Below are positions 1 to 7,310 of a DNA stretch of 8,664 nt, one piece after another. The translations under genes were made by a program, and so were the position numbers. Source of the DNA: Thiomonas sp. GTDB taxonomy: Bacteria > Pseudomonadota > Gammaproteobacteria > Burkholderiales > Burkholderiaceae. Below the pieces are notes generated by a model that saw only the letters and a list, made by a program, of their open reading frames with translations, was not told the DNA's origin and did no database searches. Positions within the stretch are counted from its first letter, which is position 1; each line of letters begins with the position of its first letter. Location of the stretch: positions 1-8,664 of the forward strand of contig DAIAZB010000112.1 in the NCBI GenBank assembly GCA_027443745.1, read 5' to 3'.

Positions 1-1012
1 CGCCATCAAGGAGCTCAAAGGCGCGCGCGTGGGTGACACCGTGACTCTGGCGCAGCGTCCAGCGGCAACACCGCTGCCGGGTTTCAAGGAGGTCCAGCCG
101 CAGGTGTTCGCCGGCTTGTTCCCGGTGGAGTCCAACCAGTATGAGGCTCTGCGCGACGCGCTGCAGAAGTTGCAACTCAACGACGCTGCCTTGCAGTTCG
201 AGCCGGAGGTCTCGTCGGCGCTGGGTTTTGGCTTTCGCTGCGGATTCCTTGGGCTCCTGCACATGGACATCGTGCAGGAGCGCCTGGAGCGCGAGTACGA
301 CATGGATCTCATCACCACCGCGCCTTCGGTGGTCTACAAGGTCCAGTTGCGAGATGGCAGCGAGTTGACCGTGGACAACCCGTCGCGCATGCCGGAGGCG
401 GGGCGCATCGAACAGATCCTCGAGCCCATCGTGACAGTCAAGTTGTTCATGCCGCAAGACTATGTGGGCCCGGTCATGACGCTGTGCAACGTCAAACGCG
501 GCGCACAAAAAAACATGGCCTACATGGGCCGCCAGGTGCAGCTCACGTACGAGATGCCCTTGGCTGAAATCGTGCTCGATTTTTTCGACAAGCTCAAATC
601 CATTTCCCGCGGTTATGCCTCGATGGATTACCACTTCCTCGACTATCGTGCCGCCGACGTCGTGAAGGTCGACATCCTGATCAACGGCGAGCGGGTCGAC
701 GCCCTCTCACTCATCGTCCACCGCGCTCAAAGCCAGTACCGCGGACGTGAGGTCACGGCAAAAATGCGCGAACTCATTCCGCGCCAGATGTTCGATGTGG
801 CCCTGCAGGCATCGATCGGGGCGAACATCATTGCGCGTGAGACAATCAAAGCCATGCGCAAAAACGTCCTGGCCAAGTGCTATGGCGGTGATATTTCGCG
901 CAAACGCAAACTGCTGGAAAAACAAAAAGCCGGCAAAAAACGCATGAAACAAATCGGCACTGTCGAAGTCCCTCAGGAAGCGTTTCTGGCCATTCTCAAA
1001 GTCGAAAACTAA
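1..1012 (+). CDS. lepA: Elongation factor 4 (LepA/EF4), C-terminal part
   Basis: C-terminal 336 residues of the ribosome-associated GTPase LepA (EF4), which acts on elongating or assembling ribosomes. The frame is open at the left edge (first full codon at 2) and reads [13 protein letters not shown], which aligns with about residue 262 onward of the roughly 600-residue E. coli protein. The GTP-binding domain therefore lies outside the window, and the GTG at 29 is an internal Val codon, not a start. Visible parts are the end of domain II, the highly conserved [17 protein letters not shown] block (nt about 215-265), and the LepA-specific C-terminal domain with the basic stretch [15 protein letters not shown] (nt about 882-926) and the ending [10 protein letters not shown] typical of the family. 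The stop is 18 bp before lepB, the usual lepA-lepB arrangement. Identity is near certain; nothing looks damaged in the visible part. Confidence 0.97.
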   Translation, partial: AIKELKGARVGDTVTLAQRPAATPLPGFKEVQPQVFAGLFPVESNQYEALRDALQKLQLNDAALQFEPEVSSALGFGFRCGFLGLLHMDIVQERLEREYDMDLITTAPSVVYKVQLRDGSELTVDNPSRMPEAGRIEQILEPIVTVKLFMPQDYVGPVMTLCNVKRGAQKNMAYMGRQVQLTYEMPLAEIVLDFFDKLKSISRGYASMDYHFLDYRAADVVKVDILINGERVDALSLIVHRAQSQYRGREVTAKMRELIPRQMFDVALQASIGANIIARETIKAMRKNVLAKCYGGDISRKRKLLEKQKAGKKRMKQIGTVEVPQEAFLAILKVEN

Positions 1013-1030
1013 AGCACACACCCTGACCAC

Positions 1031-1951
1031 ATGGAAGCACCGGCCGTCAATTTCACCCTCCTTCTCTTCATCCTCCTGCTGGTCACCGGCGTTTTCTGGA
1101 TTGCCGAGAAGTTCCGCTTTTCCCGCCAACGCATCGCCGCGGCGAATGCCGCGGCGGCAGCACTGCGGACACGCCGCGAAGAGTTGCATAAGCAGGGTAT
1201 CGCCCCGGACGCCAGCCTGAGTGATGAGCACATTCTCGCCACCCGTGAACGTCTGTTGCGCCAGCCCTGGTGGTTGGAATGGACGGCCGGGCTGTTCCCT
1301 GTCATTGCCTTTGTCTTCCTGCTGCGGTCCTTCGTGGCCGAGCCGTTCAAAATTCCATCCGGGTCGATGGAGCCTACCCTGGTGCCGGGCGATCTGATCC
1401 TGGTGAACAAATTCATCTACGGTCTGCGCTTGCCCTTGGTGCACGACCGCATGACCCCTGGTGAAAGTCCGCAGCGTGGCAATGTCATCGTGTTTCGCCT
1501 GCCGAAAGATCCAGTCATTGACTACATCAAGCGCATCGTCGGTACGCCGGGTGATACGGTGTCGTACGAGAACAAGCATCTGGTCATCAATGGCGTGCCG
1601 GTCGCCGAGAAGACCGATGGCGAGTGGTTCGATCCCCGCTCCATGGTGTATTACCAGCAATACCTGGAAATGCTGGGCAAAACAGAACACCGCATTCTCA
1701 TCAATCCACAAGCGCCGACCTACGTCATTGGGGGACCCGACAACTTCCCCCATCGCGACAACTGCCATTACAACGCTGAAGGCTTTGTGTGCAAGGTTCC
1801 GCCAGGCATGTATTTTGTCATGGGTGACAATCGCGATAATTCATTGGACTCGCGTTATTGGGGCTTCGTCCCCGAGCGCAATATTGTCGGCAAGGCTTTT
1901 TTTGTCTGGATGAATTTTGGCGGATTGAAAAATATTGGCCCGATTCATTGA
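1031..1951 (+). CDS. lepB: Signal peptidase I
   Basis: Leader peptidase of 306 residues that cleaves signal peptides from exported proteins at the periplasmic face of the inner membrane (family S26). There are two N-terminal membrane segments (about residues 8-24 and 84-103), separated by an Ala/Arg-rich cytoplasmic loop. The nucleophile is Ser112 in PSGSMEPTL, the general base is Lys167 in DYIKRIVG, and the C-terminal signature GDNRDNSLDSRYWG spans 265-278. Two cysteines (245 and 254) sit in the periplasmic region and could form a disulfide like the pair in E. coli LepB (inference). The protein ends NIGPIH, close to the E. coli ending IGGIH, so it is complete. Size is a little below E. coli (324). 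The ATG at 1031 gives the expected N-terminal membrane segment, although no clear Shine-Dalgarno sequence precedes it. It follows lepA by 18 bp and is probably co-transcribed. Confidence 0.97.
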   Translation: MEAPAVNFTLLLFILLLVTGVFWIAEKFRFSRQRIAAANAAAAALRTRREELHKQGIAPDASLSDEHILATRERLLRQPWWLEWTAGLFPVIAFVFLLRSFVAEPFKIPSGSMEPTLVPGDLILVNKFIYGLRLPLVHDRMTPGESPQRGNVIVFRLPKDPVIDYIKRIVGTPGDTVSYENKHLVINGVPVAEKTDGEWFDPRSMVYYQQYLEMLGKTEHRILINPQAPTYVIGGPDNFPHRDNCHYNAEGFVCKVPPGMYFVMGDNRDNSLDSRYWGFVPERNIVGKAFFVWMNFGGLKNIGPIH

Positions 1952-1983
1952 CCGCTCGGCAATCTTCGGCGATTTTTTTCCAA

Positions 1984-1991
1984 TAAGGTGG
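1984..1991 (+). promoter_or_regulatory. Strong ribosome binding site for the DUF4845 gene
   Basis: The sequence TAAGGTGG is complementary to the 3' end of 16S rRNA. It ends 5 nt before the ATG at 1997, a normal spacing. It is the clearest Shine-Dalgarno sequence in the window and decides the start: the in-frame GTG at 1988 lies inside this site and so is unlikely to be used. Confidence 0.75.
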
Positions 1992-1996
1992 TTGAT

Positions 1997-2347
1997 ATGA
2001 CCCGTGGTTCAAAACAACGTGGCATCACCCTGATTGGCCTGATCTTCTGGGGGGCCATCATTGCATTCCTGGTGGTGGTCGGCATGCAGGCCGTGCCTGC
2101 AGTACAAGAGTCCTTTGCCGTGCAAAATGCGGTGAACAAGGCCGCCAAAGCCGGCCCGACAGTGGGCGACATTCGCAACGCATTCGATAAGACGGCCTCG
2201 GTTGACTACATCAGCATGGTGACCGGCAAGGATCTCGACATCACCAAAGTGAATGGCCGTGTGGTTGTTTCCTATGCCTACAACAAGGAAATCCACTTGT
2301 TCGGCCCTGCTTATCTGCTGCTCAAATTCTCGGGGCATTCCAACTGA
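1997..2347 (+). CDS. DUF4845 family small membrane protein
   Basis: A 116-residue protein matching the small DUF4845 proteins commonly encoded between lepB and rnc in beta- and gammaproteobacteria; their function is unknown to me. It has a short basic head (MTRGSKQR), one hydrophobic segment (about residues 10-35), then a soluble domain of about 80 residues, probably periplasmic, that includes GPTVGDIRNAFDK and DITKVNGRVVVSYAY. The N-terminus resembles a type IV prepilin: Gly9 followed by ITLIG and a long hydrophobic helix with a Pro at 34. The Glu expected at +5 is Gly14 here. The start is set by the strong ribosome binding site just upstream. The gene lies 45 bp after lepB and 62 bp before rnc and is probably part of the same transcript. 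The family call rests on position and sequence style, without a profile search. Confidence 0.88.
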   Translation: MTRGSKQRGITLIGLIFWGAIIAFLVVVGMQAVPAVQESFAVQNAVNKAAKAGPTVGDIRNAFDKTASVDYISMVTGKDLDITKVNGRVVVSYAYNKEIHLFGPAYLLLKFSGHSN

Positions 2348-2409
2348 CTGCTGCATCCAGGCCGGCACCGGACGAGGTCTTGCGGCAACACAAGCACAGG
2401 TCTGAGCGG

Positions 2410-3129
2410 ATGCCTTCTGACGCTGACCTGCAAGCGCGTTTGCACTATGCGTTTCGCGATCCGGCGCTGTTGCGTCAGGCACTGACCCATCGCAGCCACG
2501 GTGGACGCAACAATGAGCGGCTCGAGTTCATTGGCGACTCCGTGCTCAACCTGGTCATCGCGTCGTTGTTGTATGGCGATGGTCAAACCAGCGAGGGCAA
2601 GCTCTCGTATTGGCGAGCCAGCTTGGTGCGTGAAGAAACCTTGGCAAGGCTGGCGCAAGAGCTTGGATTAGGGGGCTGTTTGCTGTTGGGCGAAGGAGAG
2701 ATGCGCAGTGGTGGCAGCATGCGCCCGTCCATCCTGGCCGATGCGCTGGAGGCCGTGATGGGCGCCGTATTCCTGGATGGCGGTTACGCCGCAGCGCAAG
2801 ATCTGGCCGAGCGACTGTTTCACGACCGTCTGCGCAACCTCGATACCCAGGCCAGCGCCAAGGATGCCAAAACGCGCTTGCAGGAAATTCTGCAAGGCCG
2901 CAAACTGAAGGTGCCGTTGTACGTCGTCACAGCCACCACCGGTCCTGCTCACCTGCAGCATTTCCAGGTGCAGTGCGAGGTGGCCGAACTGGATTTGCGT
3001 ACCCAGGGCGATGGCAGCAGCCGGCGCGCAGCCGAGCAACAGGCAGCAGAGCAGATGATCGAGCGCCTGCAGTCAGAGATTCCCTCCAGGCGCAAGCCTC
3101 GCCGTCCCGCCTTGCCGCCCGAAACGTAA
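2410..3129 (+). CDS. rnc: Ribonuclease III
   Basis: Double-strand-specific endoribonuclease of 239 residues that processes pre-rRNA and regulatory RNA duplexes. The catalytic domain (about 1-145) carries the signature NERLEFIGDS (35-44). Metal-binding acids are Glu39, Asp43, Asp111 and Glu114 (ADALE), matching E41, D45, D114 and E117 of E. coli. The dsRNA-binding domain begins near KDAKTRLQE (151) and ends with the RNA-contacting GSSRRAAEQ (202-210). A basic, Pro-rich tail (RRKPRRPALPPET) extends past the E. coli length of 226. I chose the ATG at 2410 because it puts the first helix (LQARLHYAF) at the family's usual distance from the N-terminus. A TTG at 2380 would add 10 residues, but its only purine-rich site, GAGG, is just 2 nt away. 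E. coli rnc controls itself through a leader hairpin; I see no strong hairpin in 2348-2409. era follows after 11 bp. Confidence 0.96.
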   Translation: MPSDADLQARLHYAFRDPALLRQALTHRSHGGRNNERLEFIGDSVLNLVIASLLYGDGQTSEGKLSYWRASLVREETLARLAQELGLGGCLLLGEGEMRSGGSMRPSILADALEAVMGAVFLDGGYAAAQDLAERLFHDRLRNLDTQASAKDAKTRLQEILQGRKLKVPLYVVTATTGPAHLQHFQVQCEVAELDLRTQGDGSSRRAAEQQAAEQMIERLQSEIPSRRKPRRPALPPET

Positions 3130-3140
3130 GCGACCCCAGC

Positions 3141-4052
3141 ATGCAAACCGACGTCGTCATCTCGCCGTTGCCCAGGCAGTTCGGTACCGTCGCCATTGTC
3201 GGGCGACCGAACGTGGGCAAGTCCACCTTGCTAAACAGCCTGATCGGGCAAAAACTCAGCATCACGTCCGACAAGGCGCAGACCACACGCCACCGCCTGC
3301 TGGGTCTGCACACCGAAGGTTCTGTGCAGTTCGCCTTCGTCGACACGCCTGGCTTTCAGGTGCGTCACACGCGTGCGCTCAACCGCGCGATGAACCGCAC
3401 CGTGACAGCGGCGCTGGCCGAGGTGGACGTGGTCTTGTGGGTGATTGAAGCTGGGCACATCGATCCCGAGGACGAGCGCGTGGGAGCGTTGATTCCATCC
3501 GGCAAGCCCATCGTCCTCGTGGCCAATAAGCTTGATCGCGTGCAATCCCGTGAGAAGTTTTTGCCTTGGTTGCAAGGGCTCGGCGCGCACAAAAACCTGG
3601 CCGAGATCGTGCCACTGTCGGCGCGCAAATCGACCGATGCGAAGCGCCTTCTGGCCATCATTGCGCCCTATCTTCCCGCAGGCGAGTGGGGCTATGACGC
3701 CGACGCTCTCACCGATCGCAGCGAGCGCTTTCTCGCTGCGGAAATTTTGCGCGAAAAACTGTTCCGCCTGACCGGAGACGAACTGCCGTACACCAGCGCG
3801 GTCCTGATCGAGCGCTTCGAGCAGGAGGGTGATCTGCGCCGCATCGCCGCTGCCATCGTGGTTGAACGTGACGGCCATAAGGCCATGGTCATCGGCGCAG
3901 CAGGCGAGCGACTCAAACGAATTTCCACGGAAGCACGCATGGAAATGCAGCGTCTTTTTGACGCCCCCGTTTTTCTGGAGGTGTGGGTCAAGACACGCTC
4001 GGGCTGGGCCGACGACCAGCGCGCTGTGCGCGCTTTCGGCTACGAGGACTAG
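3141..4052 (+). CDS. era: GTPase Era
   Basis: Essential GTPase of 303 residues that binds the 3' end of 16S rRNA and helps mature the 30S subunit; E. coli Era has 301. All G motifs are present: the P-loop GRPNVGKST (21-29), the switch region around TTRHR (48-52), DTPG (68-71), NKLD (129-132) and SAR (160-162). The C-terminal KH domain follows, with IGAAGERLKRI (251-261) as its RNA-binding loop, and the protein ends RAFGYED. The ATG at 3141 gives the normal short N-terminus. The frame is open further upstream through rnc, but that extension has no family support. It lies 11 bp after rnc, the standard rnc-era pair, and translational coupling is likely because no good ribosome binding site is visible. 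Nothing is missing or unusual. Confidence 0.97.
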   Translation: MQTDVVISPLPRQFGTVAIVGRPNVGKSTLLNSLIGQKLSITSDKAQTTRHRLLGLHTEGSVQFAFVDTPGFQVRHTRALNRAMNRTVTAALAEVDVVLWVIEAGHIDPEDERVGALIPSGKPIVLVANKLDRVQSREKFLPWLQGLGAHKNLAEIVPLSARKSTDAKRLLAIIAPYLPAGEWGYDADALTDRSERFLAAEILREKLFRLTGDELPYTSAVLIERFEQEGDLRRIAAAIVVERDGHKAMVIGAAGERLKRISTEARMEMQRLFDAPVFLEVWVKTRSGWADDQRAVRAFGYED

Positions 4053-4127
4053 CTTGGCGCCATGCGTTCAATCGCTTCGCTCGCGCTTGCCAGAGCCTGA
4101 TCCGACCCAACATCGGCGCCCCGTTTC

Positions 4128-4994
4128 ATGGACCCCGTGGCTTTGCCGCATGATGTGCCCGTCGTACCCCCGGCGGCGTTGAGCACCGTTGTCGATCGAG
4201 TCGCGGCAACGCAGCCCAAGCGCCGCTCACGCGCGCGCATCGAGCGGGTGCATGACGAACCCGCTTATGTGCTGCACGCCCATCCCTGGAAAGAAACAAG
4301 CCTGATTCTCGACGTGTTCAGCCGCCACCACGGTCGCCTGGCGCTGGTGGCCAAGGGGGCGAAGCGGCCAACTTCGCAACTGCGTACGGTGCTGCTGGGA
4401 TTTCAGCCCTTTGCCGCAAGCTGGAGCGGAAGCGGCGAGGTCCGTACGCTCACGCGTGCGGACTGGAGTGGGGGCGTGGCGCCACTGACCGGACTGTCCT
4501 TGTTGTGCGGCTTTTATTTCAACGAATTGCTGGTGCGCCTGCTTGCGCGTGAGGATGCGCACGAGGCCTTGTTCGACACCTACCATGACGCCTTGGTGGA
4601 GTTGGGCGCGGCACCGCATGGTTGGACGACAGGCGTCGAGCCCCTGTTGCGGCGCTTCGAAATCGGCCTGCTGCGTGAGTTGGGGTACCTGCCACCGCTC
4701 GATCGCGAAAGTCAATCGGACCTACCGGTACGGGCGGATGCGCATTACATCGTCGACCCGCTGTTCGGCGTACTGCCCGAGCCCGCGAGCGGTCGCCATG
4801 CCGAGGTTGATTCGATCAGTGCTGGGGGTGGGCTGTACCTGGGGGCGCAGTTGCTGGCCATGGAGTCCGGCGACTGGGCTCAAGTGGGTACAGCGCGTGT
4901 TGCCAAGACACTGATGCGCGAACTGCTTCACTATCATCTGGGCACCCAACCGCTGCGCACGCGGCAGTTGTTGATCGATCTCCATCAGCTATGA
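4128..4994 (+). CDS. recO: DNA repair protein RecO
   Basis: Recombination mediator of 288 residues that works with RecR to load RecA on SSB-coated single-stranded DNA in RecF-pathway repair. The N-terminal OB-fold begins near PAYVLHAHPWKETSLI (45-60) and continues with FSRHHGRLALVAKGAKR (64-80), typical of proteobacterial RecO. A helical C-terminal domain contains CGFYFNELLVRLLAREDAH (127-145) and RRFEIGLLRELGYLPPLD (175-192). No CxxC zinc site is present, as is usual outside Gram-positive bacteria. About 44 residues precede the OB-fold, Pro/Val-rich then basic (KRRSRARIER). The ATG at 4128 is the most upstream start after an in-frame TGA at 4098; a GTG at 4248 would remove most of the extension. 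The gap after era is 75 bp, the largest within the + strand cluster. The stop codon overlaps the pdxJ start (ATGA). Confidence 0.93.
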   Translation: MDPVALPHDVPVVPPAALSTVVDRVAATQPKRRSRARIERVHDEPAYVLHAHPWKETSLILDVFSRHHGRLALVAKGAKRPTSQLRTVLLGFQPFAASWSGSGEVRTLTRADWSGGVAPLTGLSLLCGFYFNELLVRLLAREDAHEALFDTYHDALVELGAAPHGWTTGVEPLLRRFEIGLLRELGYLPPLDRESQSDLPVRADAHYIVDPLFGVLPEPASGRHAEVDSISAGGGLYLGAQLLAMESGDWAQVGTARVAKTLMRELLHYHLGTQPLRTRQLLIDLHQL

Positions 4995-5779
4995 ATCCCC
5001 TTGCATTCGCCGCAGCGTCGGGCCCTTTACTGGGTGTGAATATCGATCACATTGCAACCTTGCGCAATGCCCGCGGTGGCATCCATCCCGACCCCGTGCT
5101 TGCCGCCCGTGCGGCGGTGGACGGCGGGGCCGACATCATCACCTTTCATTTGCGCGAAGACCGCCGCCATATCCGCGACGCGGATGTGCAGCGCATCAGG
5201 GCGGAAATCGGAGTGGCCCTGAACTTTGAGGCCGCGGTGACCGATGAGATGCTGGACATCATCGAGCAAGTCAGGCCTCAAAGTGTCTGCCTCGTACCTG
5301 AACGTCGCCAGGAAATCACCACCGAGGGCGGGCTCGATGTGGCTGGCCAGCTCGATCGTGTGCGATATGCCTGCGCCCGCCTGGCGGCCGCTGGTTGCCA
5401 GGTTTCCCTGTTCGTCGAAGCCAGCCACGCGCAAATCGAGGCGTCGGCCCGCGCTGGCGCGCCTTGTGTGGAATTGCACACCGGCGCCTACGCCAATGCC
5501 TGCGAGTCTGGCGATGCAGCCCTTGCGCAGCACGAGCTTGAACGCCTGCAACAAGGCATGGCCACTGCGCACTCTCTCGGCCTGCAAACCCATGCCGGTC
5601 ATGGGCTCACACTGTCCAGCACCAGCAGCATCGCCGCCATGCCCGAGGTGAGCGAGCTACATATCGGGCATGCGCTGGTCGGCCATGCGTTGTTCGTCGG
5701 CATGGAGCAGTCGGTGCGTGATTTCAAGGCGGTCATCCGGCGTGCCAGCCTGGCGCGCGCCGCAGCCGCATCAAGATGA
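4991..5779 (+). CDS. pdxJ: Pyridoxine 5'-phosphate synthase
   Basis: Enzyme of 262 residues (E. coli 243) that joins 1-deoxy-D-xylulose 5-phosphate and 3-amino-2-oxopropyl phosphate to make pyridoxine 5'-phosphate, in the DXP-dependent vitamin B6 pathway. It is a cytoplasmic TIM-barrel protein. Conserved blocks are [16 protein letters not shown] (15-30), [10 protein letters not shown] (52-61), [19 protein letters not shown] (101-119) and AGHGLT (202-207). Expected catalytic residues are His53, Glu80 and His204, matching H45, E72 and H193 of E. coli in approximate numbering. The N-terminus carries a few extra residues and the C-terminus an Ala/Arg-rich tail. The ATG at 4991 overlaps the recO stop and the pdxJ stop overlaps the acpS start, so translational coupling is likely on both sides. 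This gene implies an organism that makes its own B6 by the PdxA/PdxJ route. Confidence 0.97.
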   Translation: MNPLAFAAASGPLLGVNIDHIATLRNARGGIHPDPVLAARAAVDGGADIITFHLREDRRHIRDADVQRIRAEIGVALNFEAAVTDEMLDIIEQVRPQSVCLVPERRQEITTEGGLDVAGQLDRVRYACARLAAAGCQVSLFVEASHAQIEASARAGAPCVELHTGAYANACESGDAALAQHELERLQQGMATAHSLGLQTHAGHGLTLSSTSSIAAMPEVSELHIGHALVGHALFVGMEQSVRDFKAVIRRASLARAAAASR

Positions 5780-6183
5780 GCAGCATCTACGGCATCGGTA
5801 CCGACATCTGCGACATCGGTCGTATCCGTAGCGCCTGGCAACGTCACGGGCAGCGTTTCGCGGAGCGCATTCTCGGCCAGCAGGAACTCGAGGTTTTCCG
5901 CCAGCGGCACGCGCGGGCGCCGGCTCGTGGTGAGCGTTATTTGGCTACGCGCTTCGCCGCCAAAGAGGCGTTCTCCAAAGCGATCGGCCTGGGTATCCAC
6001 ATGCCCATGACCTGGCGCGCGTGTGAAATTCTCAATGCCGCCGGAGGGCGCCCAAACGTCGTGCTGCATGGTGAACTTGCTGCATGGTGCGAGGCGCGGC
6101 AGCTACGTTTTCATGTCTCGGTCTCCGACGAAGTGCTCACCGCCATGGCCTTTGTCGTTGCCGAAGTTTCTCCTCGGAATTGA
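5776..6183 (+). CDS. acpS: Holo-[acyl-carrier-protein] synthase
   Basis: Phosphopantetheinyl transferase of 135 residues (E. coli 126) that moves 4'-phosphopantetheine from coenzyme A to a Ser of apo-ACP, switching on fatty acid synthesis. The N-terminal motif [13 protein letters not shown] (5-17) holds the Mg-binding Asp10. The second motif, [18 protein letters not shown] (57-74), holds Glu64, the other Mg ligand, and Lys63. The C-terminal strand FHVSVSDE (112-119) is the usual third block. Members of this group work as small trimers with active sites between subunits (family knowledge). The ATG at 5776 shares ATGA with the pdxJ stop; pdxJ-acpS is a very common pair in proteobacteria, with no known biochemical link between the two products. 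nagZ starts 22 bp after the stop. Complete and normal. Confidence 0.96.
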   Translation: MSSIYGIGTDICDIGRIRSAWQRHGQRFAERILGQQELEVFRQRHARAPARGERYLATRFAAKEAFSKAIGLGIHMPMTWRACEILNAAGGRPNVVLHGELAAWCEARQLRFHVSVSDEVLTAMAFVVAEVSPRN

Positions 6184-6205
6184 AGGCTCCAACTTTTCAA
6201 GCCGC

Positions 6206-7261
6206 ATGCGCACTGCACCCCTTGTCATCGATATCGCCGGCACCACACTGACTGCCCACGATCGCAGGCGTCTGAACAACAAGCTAGTCGGCGGTGTCAT
6301 CCTGTTTACCCGCAACTGGGCTTCGCGCGAGCAACTCGTCGCGTTGGTGGCCAGCATCAAGGCCGTTCGTGCCGACTTGCTGGTGGCGGTCGACCACGAG
6401 GGAGGCCGCGTGCAGCGTTTCCGCGAAGGTGGCTTCACGTTGCTGCCGGCCATGGCCGAGCTCGGCCGCTTGTGGATGCGTGACGCCATGGGTGCGGTGC
6501 AGGTGGCAGGCGCCTGTGGCTTGGTGCTGGGGGCCGAGTTGCGTGCCTGCGGTGTCGACCTGAGCTTCACGCCTGTGCTCGATCTCGACTGGGGGCGCTC
6601 GGGCGTGATCGGCAGCCGCGCATTCCACGCCGATGCACGCGTCGTCAGCCTGCTGGCACAAGGCTTGATGGCTGGCCTGCAGCGCGCCGGCCTGGCGCAT
6701 TGCGCCAAGCATTTCCCTGGCCATGGCTGGGCGCAGGCGGATTCGCACGTCGATACGCCGCATGACACGCGCAGCGCACGCAACATCCTGCAGCATGACG
6801 CTGCGCCGTATGGCTGGTTGCGCCATGGCCTGCAGGCGGTGATGCCTGCGCATGTGATCTACCCCAAGGTGGACGCCAACCCTGCAGGCTTCAGTTCGCG
6901 CTGGTTGCAGGATATTCTGCGTGGCCGGCTCGGTTTCGACGGTGCCATCATCAGCGACGACCTGAGCATGCACGGTGCTCGCGCTCAGGCAGATGACGAC
7001 ACCTCTGCGGTGGTTCAGGCGCTGAACGCCGGATGCGACCTTGCCCTGTTGTGCAACCAGAGTCAGGTGGACGACGGACGCCCGATCGACATGGTGCTGC
7101 AAGGTTTGCAGCAGGCGCTCGTCAGCAGGCAGTGGCAGGTTGATGCAGCCAGCGAGCCGCGACGCCTGGCACTGCTGGCCTCGCGTCCGCCGCAACCTTG
7201 GTATGTGCTGATGCGCAGCCCGGCATATCTCGCCGGGCTCGACGACCTCGCACGAATCTGA
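6206..7261 (+). CDS. nagZ: Beta-N-acetylhexosaminidase (NagZ)
   Basis: Cytoplasmic glycoside hydrolase family 3 enzyme of 351 residues (E. coli 341) that removes N-acetylglucosamine from GlcNAc-1,6-anhydroMurNAc peptides during cell-wall recycling. In many bacteria its product also induces AmpC beta-lactamase through AmpR. Key motifs are GGVILFTRN (29-37), AVDHEGGRVQRF (61-72), KHFPGHG (168-174), the acid/base loop DSH (179-181), and ISDDLSM (249-255) with the likely nucleophile Asp251. The enzyme has a single barrel with no second GH3 domain and no signal peptide, which fits NagZ and not a secreted beta-glucosidase. The ATG at 6206 was chosen because the protein then begins TAPLVIDIAG as in the family; the frame is open upstream but only overlaps acpS. 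No clear ribosome binding site is seen. It is the last gene of the + strand cluster. Confidence 0.95.
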   Translation: MRTAPLVIDIAGTTLTAHDRRRLNNKLVGGVILFTRNWASREQLVALVASIKAVRADLLVAVDHEGGRVQRFREGGFTLLPAMAELGRLWMRDAMGAVQVAGACGLVLGAELRACGVDLSFTPVLDLDWGRSGVIGSRAFHADARVVSLLAQGLMAGLQRAGLAHCAKHFPGHGWAQADSHVDTPHDTRSARNILQHDAAPYGWLRHGLQAVMPAHVIYPKVDANPAGFSSRWLQDILRGRLGFDGAIISDDLSMHGARAQADDDTSAVVQALNAGCDLALLCNQSQVDDGRPIDMVLQGLQQALVSRQWQVDAASEPRRLALLASRPPQPWYVLMRSPAYLAGLDDLARI

Positions 7262-7310
7262 CGGGGAGCAACCCTCGGGCTGCCAGGCATGGCGAGACTG
7301 GCGAGCGCCT
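7262..7310. other. Convergent intergenic gap between nagZ and the DUF3426 gene
   Basis: Only 49 bp separate the two converging stop codons. Short complementary blocks exist (TGCCAG at 7281-7286 with CTGGCG at 7298-7303, one wobble pair, 11-nt loop), but no T-run follows on either strand. I cannot call an intrinsic terminator here, and termination may be Rho-dependent or lie inside the opposing gene. Confidence 0.5.

Noticed and set aside
707..1768. 353-codon open frame on the - strand across lepA and lepB
   Set aside because: It lies opposite two certain genes, has no recognisable motif, and its composition is that expected from reversed GC-rich codons.
1948..1976. Possible sigma-70 promoter before the DUF4845 gene (TTGACC, 17 bp, GATTTT)
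   Set aside because: The -10 matches only three of six bases, and transcription would begin almost on the ribosome binding site. The AT-rich patch alone is not enough to call a promoter.
1951..1984. Possible terminator after lepB (T-run at 1973-1979)
   Set aside because: I could not find a stable stem before the T-run, and the genes on both sides are usually co-transcribed.
2348..2409. Possible RNase III-sensitive leader hairpin before rnc
   Set aside because: Only very short pairings (for example CTTG with CAAG) are visible; nothing like the long E. coli rnc leader stem.
2973..3140. N-terminal extension of Era into rnc
   Set aside because: The frame is open, but the Era family begins shortly before the P-loop, as with the ATG at 3141; the extra residues are an out-of-frame reading of rnc.
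6023..6205. N-terminal extension of NagZ into acpS
   Set aside because: The frame is open, but the added residues are an out-of-frame reading of acpS and the family start fits ATG 6206.
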